Source of the DNA: Anaerolineae bacterium
GTDB lineage: Bacteria; Chloroflexota; Anaerolineae; Anaerolineales; Villigracilaceae
Reading direction: 5' to 3'
NCBI GenBank assembly: GCA_003484265.1
Contig: DNDO01000212.1
Span: forward strand, 1 to 25,552
Length of the DNA stretch: 25,552 nucleotides
Positions 16,990-24,301 of the stretch are shown here, in pieces. The notes beneath the pieces are model-generated. The model searched no databases. It had not been told where the DNA came from and saw only the letters and a program-made list of their open reading frames with translations. Position numbers and translations under genes: made by a program. Position 1 is the stretch's first letter, and each line of letters starts with the position of its first letter.

Positions 16990-17090
16990 GATACACAAAA
17001 AATCCAGGGCGACCTGCAATTGTATTCATATGAAACACCTACGATAAATTATTCATATTACACGTCGAAACATACAAAAAGCGGAGAATA

Positions 17091-18062
17091 ATGTCAACCA
17101 TTCTTATCGTTGATAGCCATCCAACCGACAGGCAGCTGTACCTGGCACTGTTAGGTTCTTTTGGACATCGAGTGCTCCAGGCTGGTGATGGTTCCGAGGC
17201 ATTGGAACTTGCGCGTGTTGAACTTCCCGATCTGGTGATAACCGATATTATTATGCCGATCATGGATGGGTTTACCCTTGTACGCCGCCTCCGCAAAGAA
17301 CCGTTATTATCGGGCGTTCCAGTCATTTTTCAAACTGCAGAGTATCTTGAAGCGGATGTCCGTAAACTGGCGATTACCAGCGGAATTCAACACACCCTTG
17401 GCAAGCCTGCCGAACCCCAGGAGATCCTACGCGCAGTGCACGAAGCGCTAAAAAAGCCTGTTGCACCTGCCAGACTTCCGCAAACCGGTGAGCTTCAGCG
17501 TGAGCATCTTCAAATTCTGGCAGATAAACTTTATGAAAAAAATTTGGAATTAGAGAAGACCAATGATCGCCTGCGCAGTCTTTCCCTGACCGATGATTTG
17601 ACCGGCCTGTATAACCGTCGCGGTTTTATGATCCTTGCGAATGGATTATTGAAATTTGCACGGCGGGCAACCCATCCCTTATGTTTGTTATATATTGACC
17701 TGGACAGCCTTAAATATATAAATGACACATTCGGGCACGCACATGGGGATACCGCCCTGACCCATTTTTCTCATATTTTGACCCAAACGTTTCGTGATTC
17801 AGACGTTATCGCCCGAATGGGTGGAGATGAATTTGCCGTCCTGACAATTGACGCTTCGGAGGATAATCTCAATTCCATTAAGGCACGTTTACACAGCAAT
17901 TTTGATTCCCACAATCTGGAATCTGGACATGGGTACACTTTGTCGTTCAGCCTCGGTATCATACAGGCTGATCTAAATTCAACCCAAACAATAGAGGCTT
18001 TGCTTTCACAGGCTGACGAAGCAATGTACGTACACAAACGCAGTAAAAAACGTAAAGTGTGA
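17091..18062 (+). CDS. Response regulator with GGDEF domain, predicted diguanylate cyclase (PleD/WspR-like)
   Basis: This is a 323-aa soluble protein: receiver (about 1-120, phospho-acceptor D52 in ITDIIMP, K in GKP), a coiled coil (about 138-165) and a GGDEF domain from LTDDLTGLYNRRGF to the C-terminus. The GGDEF signature is intact at 244-248, and RDSD at 235-238 gives an RxxD inhibitory I-site at the usual five-residue distance. By family knowledge it makes c-di-GMP from two GTP, with product feedback at the I-site and activation by receiver dimerisation. One oddity is that the acidic pair near the receiver N-terminus is D8-S9 rather than two acids, so phosphorylation may be altered. The start has GGAGA at 17083-17087. 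It probably counteracts the HD-GYP protein at 15561. Confidence 0.94.
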   Translation: MSTILIVDSHPTDRQLYLALLGSFGHRVLQAGDGSEALELARVELPDLVITDIIMPIMDGFTLVRRLRKEPLLSGVPVIFQTAEYLEADVRKLAITSGIQHTLGKPAEPQEILRAVHEALKKPVAPARLPQTGELQREHLQILADKLYEKNLELEKTNDRLRSLSLTDDLTGLYNRRGFMILANGLLKFARRATHPLCLLYIDLDSLKYINDTFGHAHGDTALTHFSHILTQTFRDSDVIARMGGDEFAVLTIDASEDNLNSIKARLHSNFDSHNLESGHGYTLSFSLGIIQADLNSTQTIEALLSQADEAMYVHKRSKKRKV

Positions 18063-18079
18063 AATATATTTGGTCGCAA

Positions 18080-19612
18080 CTATCCCATCATCAACTTCGG
18101 GCGATACTGCAACGCCTCCGCCAAATGCGCGGAACCGATCTCTTCGCTTCCAGCCAGATCAGCAATGGTGCGCGCCAATTTTAGGATGCGATGATAGGCA
18201 CGTGCTGAAAGATTCATCTGAGTCATTGCCGCCCGCATCAAACCCTGACCTTCTTCCTGCAACTTGCAAAACTGCCTGACCTCCCCGACCCGCATATCCG
18301 CGTTACAGACGATATCCGATACGTCATTACTTGAGAATCGTTTGTTTTGAATATCTCTCGCTGCTTGAACACGCAACTTGATAACTCCGCTTGTTTCCCC
18401 CAACCGATCACCGCTCAGTTTCTCATAATCCACACGCGGAACTTCGATATGAATGTCAATTCTATCGAGCAATGGACCTGAGATCCGTTTTTGATATTTG
18501 GTTACCATTGCCGGGGCGCAGGTGCATGGTTTCAAGGCATCACCATAATACCCGCATTGACATGGATTCATCGCGGCAATCAACTGAAAATTGGCCGAAA
18601 AAGTCAGTGAGCCTTTGGCGCGGCTGATGGTGACGACTTTATCCTCCATCGGTTGCCGCATTACCTCGAGGACGCGTGAACCGAATTCGGGGAACTCATC
18701 TAAAAACAATACACCCCTGTGCGCCAACGATATCTCACCCGGCTTTGGAATATTCCCGCCGCCCACCAAACCTGCATGGCTAATTGTATGGTGCGGCGAA
18801 CGGAATGGACGATGTTTTATCAAGGGAGTGCCGGGCGGAAGTTGATCTGCAACTGAGTAAATACGCGTCACATCCAGCGATTCTTCGATGGACATTTCAG
18901 GCAGAATTCCGGGCAAGGCACGAGCAACCAAGGTTTTGCCAGCCCCCGGGCTTCCTATCATCAGGACGTTATGCCCGCCAGCCGCGGCAACTTCGAGCGC
19001 GCGTTTGACATGTTCCTGCCCTTTGATTTCGGAGAAGTCTGTCGGTGTGAAGAGCGGCTCCAGGGACTCGTCACTCGAGGGTTGGTAGCGCTCGATTAAT
19101 TGGCGGCCCGATAAATGGTTGTAAAGATCCGCGAGCGTTCGGACGGGATATATATCAAGGTCAGGGATCAATGCCGCTTCACCGGCATCCGCTTCGGGCA
19201 CGAACATCCGTTTGAATCCATTGGCACGAGCGGTGGCAGCCATCGGCAATATTCCACGCGTATGACGGACAACACCATCGAGCGAGAGTTCTCCGACAAC
19301 AAGTGTGTTTTCCACAACTTCGTGCGGGAGACGACCAGAGAGAATAATTACACCAAGCGCAATGGGAAGATCGTAGGCGGGACCCTCCTTACGGATTGAG
19401 GCAGGCGAAAGGTTGACAACGATTCGGTGACGGGGAAAATGAAGGCCGGCATTCTTGACTGCGGTCTGAACACGCTCACGGCTCTCCTGCACAGCGGCAT
19501 CAGGCAAGCCGACAATGATGACCGCAGGCAAACCGTTTGAGTAGTCCACTTCCACTTCGACGATGACGCCTTCAAGCCCAATTACAGCACAGGAAAATAC
19601 CCGTGAGAGCAT
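18080..19612 (-). CDS. comM: YifB/ComM family AAA+ ATPase (Mg-chelatase-like)
   Basis: This is a 510-aa protein of the family's normal length, from the conserved start MLSRVFSCAVIGLEG. It has an N-terminal ChlI/Lon-protease-like domain (about 1-165), a AAA+ core with Walker A GSPGAGKT at 220-227, Walker B LFLDE at 302-306 and R384 in LLDRID, a four-Cys cluster (C351, C353, C363, C365), and a C-terminal Mg_chelatase_C part. In Gram-negative transformable bacteria ComM is a hexameric helicase aiding branch migration during natural transformation; elsewhere the role is not settled. Longer in-frame starts at 19654 and 19690 would add residues unlike the family and run into the divergent promoter region. 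It converges on the GGDEF gene with only 17 bases between stops and no terminator visible. The symbol follows family usage. Confidence 0.93.
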   Translation of the reverse strand: MLSRVFSCAVIGLEGVIVEVEVDYSNGLPAVIIVGLPDAAVQESRERVQTAVKNAGLHFPRHRIVVNLSPASIRKEGPAYDLPIALGVIILSGRLPHEVVENTLVVGELSLDGVVRHTRGILPMAATARANGFKRMFVPEADAGEAALIPDLDIYPVRTLADLYNHLSGRQLIERYQPSSDESLEPLFTPTDFSEIKGQEHVKRALEVAAAGGHNVLMIGSPGAGKTLVARALPGILPEMSIEESLDVTRIYSVADQLPPGTPLIKHRPFRSPHHTISHAGLVGGGNIPKPGEISLAHRGVLFLDEFPEFGSRVLEVMRQPMEDKVVTISRAKGSLTFSANFQLIAAMNPCQCGYYGDALKPCTCAPAMVTKYQKRISGPLLDRIDIHIEVPRVDYEKLSGDRLGETSGVIKLRVQAARDIQNKRFSSNDVSDIVCNADMRVGEVRQFCKLQEEGQGLMRAAMTQMNLSARAYHRILKLARTIADLAGSEEIGSAHLAEALQYRPKLMMG

Positions 19613-19674
19613 GGCGGGAGTGTAGACGAGGTTAGATGAAATGTCAATTGACATGAGGTTATAATATATTAACC
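19613..19674. promoter_or_regulatory. Divergent promoter region with palindrome TGTCAATTGACA
   Basis: Only 62 bases separate the comM start (minus) from the exporter permease start (plus). On the minus strand TTGACA (19647-19642) and TACACT (19624-19619) are 17 bases apart, and the ATG follows six bases after the -10. On the plus strand TATAAT (19660-19665) is nine bases before the ATG at 19675. Neither start has a ribosome binding site, so both transcripts may be leaderless. The perfect palindrome at 19642-19653 places a TTGACA on each strand, but the plus-strand one is too close to its -10, so the palindrome may also be an operator. Confidence 0.55.
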
Positions 19675-20517
19675 ATGGCAGATAACACAATTAATTCAAA
19701 TATAGTGTTCACCTATGACAGCAAAGCAAGAAGGTCTCCGGCAATCGAAGAGTTGTTAGATACTATTCGATACAGGGATCTTATATATCAATTGGTACGG
19801 CGTGATATTGTAGCTAGATATAAAAGGTCAGTGCTTGGCGTCTTTTGGACAATGCTCCAACCTCTTGGAATGATGATCGTCATGAACATTGTATTTTCTA
19901 AATTATTCGGCCGTATTGAAGGATATATTGCCTATTTATTGAGCGGGCTGATCGCCTGGACATTTTTCTCGCAAACCACATCATCTGCTGTACACCAGAT
20001 CATATGGGGAGGTGCACTTTTAAAACGAATCTATGTGCCAAAAACATCATTTTCGTTATCATCTGTCGGCACTGGGTTCGTAAATTTGATTCTTTCCCTA
20101 ATACCCCTTTTATTAATTGTATTGATCGCACGAAGACCTGTAACCTGGGCTGTTACTTTCCTTCCCATTCCAATTCTATGTCTAACCTTCTTTGCCCTTG
20201 GATTAAGTCTAATTCTATCCACATTGGCAATTCAATTCCCAGATATAAAGGAGATGTACCAAATTATTATTCAAGCATGGATGTATTTAACACCCATTGT
20301 TTACCCTGCAGATATTCTTCCTGAAACCTATCGCAATTTAATGCTTTATTCAAACCCTATGTATTATTTGATCGAAATGTTTAGGAGCCCTATTTACAAT
20401 GGTTCTCTCCCATCGATAACCATTATTATTGGAGGCACCACAATATCGATAATAACCTTGCTGATCGGATGGGTTTATTTTTCATATCAATCGGACAAAT
20501 TCGCCTATCTTGCCTAA
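19675..20517 (+). CDS. ABC-2 type polysaccharide exporter permease (Wzm/TagG family)
   Basis: This is a 280-aa integral membrane protein with about six membrane segments and the family hallmark near residues 40-60 (RDIVARYKRSVLGVFWTMLQPL region: basic loop, then LG-F-W-L-P). It forms the channel half of an ABC transporter moving lipid-linked polysaccharide or teichoic-acid-like glycan to the cell surface. The ATPase gene follows after six bases, so the two make one operon and one complex. The late YLTPIVYP segment is also typical. The start lacks a ribosome site (see the leaderless promoter at 19613-19674). Base use is more AT-rich than in the kinase genes. The glycan cannot be told from the permease, but rfbC and rfbD downstream point to rhamnose-containing polymer. 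Confidence 0.92.
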   Translation: MADNTINSNIVFTYDSKARRSPAIEELLDTIRYRDLIYQLVRRDIVARYKRSVLGVFWTMLQPLGMMIVMNIVFSKLFGRIEGYIAYLLSGLIAWTFFSQTTSSAVHQIIWGGALLKRIYVPKTSFSLSSVGTGFVNLILSLIPLLLIVLIARRPVTWAVTFLPIPILCLTFFALGLSLILSTLAIQFPDIKEMYQIIIQAWMYLTPIVYPADILPETYRNLMLYSNPMYYLIEMFRSPIYNGSLPSITIIIGGTTISIITLLIGWVYFSYQSDKFAYLA

Positions 20518-20523
20518 TCCATA

Positions 20524-21267
20524 ATGAATCCAGTTATCATACTTGACAATATCAGTGTTCGCTATCATGCACCCGAGCAAAGAATTAATACGTTTAAAGA
20601 GTATGCTATTCAGTTATTTAAACGGAGGGTCAGAATTAAAGAGTTTACAGCGTTAAGCGATGTAAGTTTGCAGGTTAATAGAGGTGAAATATTAGGGATT
20701 GTTGGACATAATGGAGCTGGTAAAAGCACCCTTTTAAAAGTGATCTCCCGTGTATTAATCCCAACCAATGGGCGTGTTCGGTTAATTGGAAGGGTATCCC
20801 CTTTGCTTGAATTAGGCGGCGGCTTTCATCCCGAATTGACCGGATGGGAAAATATATTCTTGAATGGCACGCTTTTGGGACATACAAGCCGAGAGATCGA
20901 AGCCCGTTTACCGGAAATCATCGAATTTGCAGAACTTGGTAATTTTATTAACTCACCTTTAAGAACCTTTTCCAGCGGCATGGTTGCCCGCCTTGGCTTC
21001 TCCATTTCTACAACTTGGAAACCGGATATCCTAATACTGGATGAAATTCTTTCGGTTGGGGATGAAAATTTCCGCAAAAAATGCAATATCCGAATGGAAA
21101 AGTTCAGACTTGAGGGCACCACATCTCTTCTGGTTACACACAATCTAGAAACGCTTCAAACCTTGTGTACACATGCCATCTGGTTGGATCATGGTGTCCT
21201 GAAAGCTTCAGGCTCACCAAGGGAAATCGTTGAACTTTACCGGCAATCCCAACTACTAACACAATAG
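20524..21267 (+). CDS. Polysaccharide ABC exporter ATP-binding subunit (Wzt/TagH family, short form)
   Basis: This is a 247-aa ABC ATPase powering the permease encoded just upstream. It has Walker A GHNGAGKS (61-68), LLELGGGFHPELTG (94-107) typical of this subfamily, ABC signature FSSGM (149-153), Walker B ILILDE with D173/E174, and an H-loop in VTHN. It ends soon after the nucleotide-binding domain, so it lacks the C-terminal carbohydrate-binding domain of long Wzt proteins such as those exporting end-capped O9a-type glycans. Export is therefore probably not tied to recognition of a terminal cap. It is co-transcribed with the permease (six-base gap) and is followed by rfbC after 15 bases. 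Confidence 0.93.
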   Translation: MNPVIILDNISVRYHAPEQRINTFKEYAIQLFKRRVRIKEFTALSDVSLQVNRGEILGIVGHNGAGKSTLLKVISRVLIPTNGRVRLIGRVSPLLELGGGFHPELTGWENIFLNGTLLGHTSREIEARLPEIIEFAELGNFINSPLRTFSSGMVARLGFSISTTWKPDILILDEILSVGDENFRKKCNIRMEKFRLEGTTSLLVTHNLETLQTLCTHAIWLDHGVLKASGSPREIVELYRQSQLLTQ

Positions 21268-21282
21268 TATCGGAGTTCCAAA

Positions 21283-21828
21283 TTGAATCTCGTTCCCACC
21301 CATATTCCTGACATCATAATCATTGAACCCAAAGTATTTGAGGACAAGCGTGGCTTTTTTTTTGAAAGTTATCAACAAAACCAATTCAAGAGCGCTGGAA
21401 TTGATATGGATTTTGTTCAGGATAATCACTCAAAATCGTTCTATGGCACCCTGCGCGGATTGCATTACCAAATCAAACACCCGCAAGGGAAGTTGATACG
21501 AGTCATTGCGGGAGAGATATTCGATGTAGCCGTGGATATTAGATTAAATTCCCCCACTTTTGGGAAGTGGGTAGGGGACTATTTATCAGCTGACAATAAA
21601 AAGATGTTATGGATTCCTCCTGGATTTGCACATGGCTTTTACGTTACCAGTTCAGATGCTGAAGTTATCTACAAAGCCACTGACTACTATGCACCAGAAT
21701 GGGAACGTACAATTGCATGGAACGACTCAACAATTAATATTCAATGGCCTTTAAATGGTGAAACTCCAATTTTATCTTTCAAGGATAGCGCCGGAATATC
21801 ATTACCGGATGCCCCTGTTTTCGAATGA
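21283..21828 (+). CDS. rfbC: dTDP-4-dehydrorhamnose 3,5-epimerase
   Basis: This is a 181-aa RmlC-family cupin, the normal length. It epimerises C3 and C5 of dTDP-4-dehydro-6-deoxyglucose in dTDP-L-rhamnose synthesis. Visible family motifs are EPKVFEDKRGFFFESY (15-30), QDNHSKS (46-52), LRGLHYQ with the catalytic-type H61, and WIPPGFAHGF (110-119). It starts with TTG at 21283, fixed by CGGAG (21271-21275) seven bases upstream; no earlier ATG fits. It sits between the exporter ATPase and rfbD, so it is part of the same surface-glycan operon. The rfbA and rfbB partners are not in the window. Confidence 0.95.
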   Translation: MNLVPTHIPDIIIIEPKVFEDKRGFFFESYQQNQFKSAGIDMDFVQDNHSKSFYGTLRGLHYQIKHPQGKLIRVIAGEIFDVAVDIRLNSPTFGKWVGDYLSADNKKMLWIPPGFAHGFYVTSSDAEVIYKATDYYAPEWERTIAWNDSTINIQWPLNGETPILSFKDSAGISLPDAPVFE

Positions 21829-21837
21829 CTATTCGTC

Positions 21838-22716
21838 ATGAAAATTGTACTATTTGGGAAAGACGGACAACTCGGCTGGGAAATGCAACATATCCTGCCT
21901 TCACTGGGTGAAGTAATTGCACTAGGGCGCAAAGAATTGGATATTTCTGATATCCCCGCCCTGCAAACCACTTTAAAACAAATTAAGCCTACGCTGATAA
22001 TTAATGCTTCCGCATACACTGAGGTGGATCGCGCGGAGACTGAAAGTGAACTGGCGTATACAGTAAATGCGCTGGCACCAGGATTAATGGCAGAATCAGC
22101 GCGCAAATTGCAGGCTGTTTTTATTCACTATTCAACTGATTATATTTTTGATGGCACAAGTAATATACCTTACAAAGAAAACAATATGCCGCGCCCATTG
22201 AATGTGTATGGTAAAAGCAAATTAAAAGGAGAAGAAAATATCTATCTGGAAGGAGATGCTTTCCTAATCTTTAGAACGAGTTGGGCATACAATATACGGG
22301 GAAACAATTTTGTAACCAAAGTGTTGAGATGGGCGCGCGAATCCAAATCTTTAAAAATTGTCAGCGATCAAATCAGCAACCCTACATGGGTCCGGGATTT
22401 GGCAAGGACCACTTTCGAAATGCTTTCCCATCACCCTGAAACACTATTTGAATATATAAAGGAAAGACGCGGCGTATATCATCTTGCAGGTAATGGATAC
22501 ACTTCTCGTTTTGAATGGGCAAGAGAAATCCTTGCCAACGCTTCAACCCGGACTGAACAACCGGCTCCAACCATAGAGCCAGCCACAAGCGATGAATTCA
22601 ATATGCCCGCTAGAAGACCTCGTTTCACAGCCCTCGACTGCTTAAAATTTGAAGAAACATTTGGTCTTCGACTACCAGACTGGCAAACGTCCTTGCAAAC
22701 AGCCATGCAAGATTAA
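21838..22716 (+). CDS. rfbD: dTDP-4-dehydrorhamnose reductase
   Basis: This is a 292-aa RmlD-family short-chain dehydrogenase, the normal length. It reduces dTDP-4-dehydro-L-rhamnose to dTDP-L-rhamnose with NAD(P)H. The nucleotide-binding loop GKDGQLG is at 7-13, STDYIFDG at 99-106, and the catalytic YxxxK pair Y124/K128 lies in NVYGKSK. VDRAE (63-67) and the C-terminal RPRFTALDC segment are also typical. It begins nine bases after the rfbC stop, so both are co-transcribed and catalyse consecutive steps. It is the last gene of the exporter/rhamnose operon, since the next 290 bases are non-coding. No clear terminator follows. Confidence 0.95.
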   Translation: MKIVLFGKDGQLGWEMQHILPSLGEVIALGRKELDISDIPALQTTLKQIKPTLIINASAYTEVDRAETESELAYTVNALAPGLMAESARKLQAVFIHYSTDYIFDGTSNIPYKENNMPRPLNVYGKSKLKGEENIYLEGDAFLIFRTSWAYNIRGNNFVTKVLRWARESKSLKIVSDQISNPTWVRDLARTTFEMLSHHPETLFEYIKERRGVYHLAGNGYTSRFEWAREILANASTRTEQPAPTIEPATSDEFNMPARRPRFTALDCLKFEETFGLRLPDWQTSLQTAMQD

Positions 22717-22899
22717 TTCGTGTATAAAATTTCTCACCCACCCCTATTTAACCTATGATTCGGCATGTATTTAAAATGGGAATGGTACACGGCTGGAGAG
22801 AAGTTGGGAAATTATCTGTTTTAGATAGCCTAATTTAGACGGCGAACCACTCAAAATTACGGGAATTCTCAAATTTGTAATCCCCCAAATCGGTTATTT

Positions 22900-22930
22900 T
22901 TGGTGGGTTCTCAAAAAGTAGATTTATAAT
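22900..22930 (+). promoter_or_regulatory. Candidate promoter for the SLH protein gene
   Basis: A consensus TATAAT at 22925-22930 lies 79 bases before the ATG at 23009, in the AT-rich gap after rfbD. TTGGTG at 22900-22905 could be the -35 but with a long 19-base spacer. The sequence between 22717 and 22900 holds no other feature I can support. A separate promoter here would make the SLH gene independent of the glycan operon. Confidence 0.35.
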
Positions 22931-22934
22931 AAGG

Positions 22935-23012
22935 ATGAATAATTACGCAGTGAATTTTGTGCCCTTTCAAGAAATTGATTGGTCAGCAAAGGATTTCCGG
23001 AGGAAGGCATGA
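22935..23012 (+). CDS. Small ORF (25 aa) overlapping the SLH gene start
   Basis: ATG at 22935 opens 25 codons that end in TGA at 23010-23012, overlapping the SLH gene ATG (23009) as ATGA. The AAGG directly before the ATG is too close to act as a ribosome site, and the TATAAT at 22925-22930 would give an almost leaderless message. It could be a coupling leader peptide. The product is not recognised, and chance is quite possible. Confidence 0.2.
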   Translation: MNNYAVNFVPFQEIDWSAKDFRRKA

Positions 23013-24166
23013 AACAAGAAAAATATTCCCTTCAAGTAAAAACCGCCTTGCAGATTATCCTGCTCTTGGCGATTGCGGTGTTCAATTTAGGACCGGGCGG
23101 ATCTAACGTTGCCTTTGCGGCTCCACCATTGAATGATAATTGGGCGTCCGCAACAGATGTCCCAAGTATTCCTTACACCGACTCCATTAATACATCCGAG
23201 GCAACGGTACAAACTGGCGAGCCTCGCGTCAATGTTTCCTGTGACGGAAACCTTTTAGAGGTCGGAAACAATACTGTTTGGTACAAATACACGCCGGCAT
23301 CAACTGGCTTTATATCCTTTGATACAGTTGGAACTGACTATGACACGTATATAGCGGCATGGACCGGTAACGCTGTGAACAATCTAACTCTCGTTGGCTG
23401 TGACGATGATAACGATGTTGGAGTTACCTCGCAATTAGCATTTACGGCTACTGCAGGCGTCACGTATTATATTCAAGTCGCGAAATTCAAATGCCTCCAA
23501 AGCGGTTGTTCTCCCGAGCCTGCGTGTGATAATGATCCCGATACAACCTGTAGTTTAACCTTCAACGCAAAACACCAGACTTTTGTTGATGTGCCACCTA
23601 CCCATCCGTATTTCGAATATATTGAAGCGTTATATGGTGCAGGTCTGACAGCCGGTTGTAGCCTAGTACCATTAAAATTCTGCCCCGCAACCATCCTTGA
23701 CCGCGCACAGATGGGTGTGTTCACCTTAAGAGGGGAATTCGGTAATACTTACACACCTCCGGATCCGCCTTGGGACCTATTTGCAGATGATTGGTCTCCT
23801 GGTCCTTGGGCTGAAAAATGGGCTGAGGGAATGAAAAATGCAAACTTAACTGCTGGTTGTGAATTAAACCCGCTAAAGTATTGCCCATGGACACAAACGA
23901 CACGCCAGGAAGCCGCCGTCTTTGGTATGAAGTTAAAGGAGGGAAGTACGTACACCCCACCTAATGCTACAGGAACCGTATTCGCAGATATGACCAATCC
24001 TAATTTTTGGGCAACTAAATGGGCTGAACAAGCGTATGCAAACGGTTTGATCCCATCTTGCGGAACAGATATTGGATCAGGAAAACCGCTCTTCTGCCCG
24101 AATGGATTGGTTGATCGCGGGCTTGGTGCCTATCTGGTCTCCAAAGCCAAAAATCTGGTACCTTAA
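23009..24166 (+). CDS. Secreted PPC-domain protein with three cysteine-paired SLH repeats
   Basis: This is a 385-aa exported protein. A signal peptide (basic start, hydrophobic 13-27, cleavage near AFAA at 35-38) leads to a bacterial pre-peptidase C-terminal-like beta domain (about 39-170, with NDNW, VWYKYTP, YDTYIAAW and VTYYIQV). Three S-layer-homology repeats (about 192-250, 255-315, 322-383) follow. Each repeat carries a Cys pair: C217/C225, C284/C292, C351/C363, within patterns such as AGCxxxPLKxCP, probably surface disulfides. SLH repeats normally bind the cell wall glycan, so the protein is likely a small surface or S-layer-associated protein; the PPC domain may bind protein or glycan. 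GGAGGA at 22999-23004 supports the ATG at 23009 over an upstream in-frame TTG at 22979. It is followed by a strong terminator and then by a CsaB-like gene. Confidence 0.9.
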   Translation: MKQEKYSLQVKTALQIILLLAIAVFNLGPGGSNVAFAAPPLNDNWASATDVPSIPYTDSINTSEATVQTGEPRVNVSCDGNLLEVGNNTVWYKYTPASTGFISFDTVGTDYDTYIAAWTGNAVNNLTLVGCDDDNDVGVTSQLAFTATAGVTYYIQVAKFKCLQSGCSPEPACDNDPDTTCSLTFNAKHQTFVDVPPTHPYFEYIEALYGAGLTAGCSLVPLKFCPATILDRAQMGVFTLRGEFGNTYTPPDPPWDLFADDWSPGPWAEKWAEGMKNANLTAGCELNPLKYCPWTQTTRQEAAVFGMKLKEGSTYTPPNATGTVFADMTNPNFWATKWAEQAYANGLIPSCGTDIGSGKPLFCPNGLVDRGLGAYLVSKAKNLVP

Positions 24167-24187
24167 TATTCGTAACTTTAACCTTCT

Positions 24188-24223
24188 CAAATGCTTGTCC
24201 GGGCTGGACAAGCATTTGGTTTT
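24188..24223 (+). terminator. Rho-independent terminator after the SLH gene
   Basis: CAAATGCTTGTCC (24188-24200) and GGACAAGCATTTG (24206-24218) form a perfect 13-bp stem with loop GGGCT, followed by TTTT at 24220-24223. It ends the SLH transcript 22 bases after the stop codon and separates it from the pyruvyl transferase gene. Confidence 0.88.
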
Positions 24224-24241
24224 AATGACCTTTAAGCGGTT

Positions 24242-24268
24242 TTGATTGGTTTTTTACAATGGTATACT
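24242..24268 (+). promoter_or_regulatory. Candidate promoter for the pyruvyl transferase gene
   Basis: TTGATT (24242-24247) and TATACT (24263-24268) lie 15 bases apart, just after the terminator and 33 bases before the ATG at 24302. The spacer is short. The gene lacks a strong ribosome binding site (AAAGAG at 24284-24289 is distant). Confidence 0.35.
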
Positions 24269-24301
24269 TGTTCCAACCTCCTTAAAGAGTTGTTAAACTA
24301 A

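Larger units (their letters stand above)
16542..17090. other. 549-base gene-free region rich in inverted repeats
   Basis: No credible coding region is seen. The stretch holds a large hairpin (16566-16608), AGGCTA/TAGCCT (16707-16712/16720-16725) next to a TATACT at 16711-16716, GGGAATTG/CAATTCCC (16838-16859), overlapping AT-rich repeats around 16912-16936, and GTCAGA-N12-TCTGAC (16966-16989) around a -10. It could hold a small RNA, the promoter and operators of the GGDEF gene, or remnants of a lost gene. No T-run follows any hairpin. Confidence 0.5.

Noticed and set aside
19613..19690. Longer starts of the comM-type gene at 19654 or 19690
   Set aside because: Family members begin with the MLxRV-x-S-x-x-x-GLEG segment at 19612; the longer forms would cover the divergent promoter and, for 19690, overlap the exporter gene.
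22979..23008. TTG start ten codons upstream for the SLH protein
   Set aside because: The GGAGGA site lies directly before the ATG at 23009 and the signal peptide begins correctly there.
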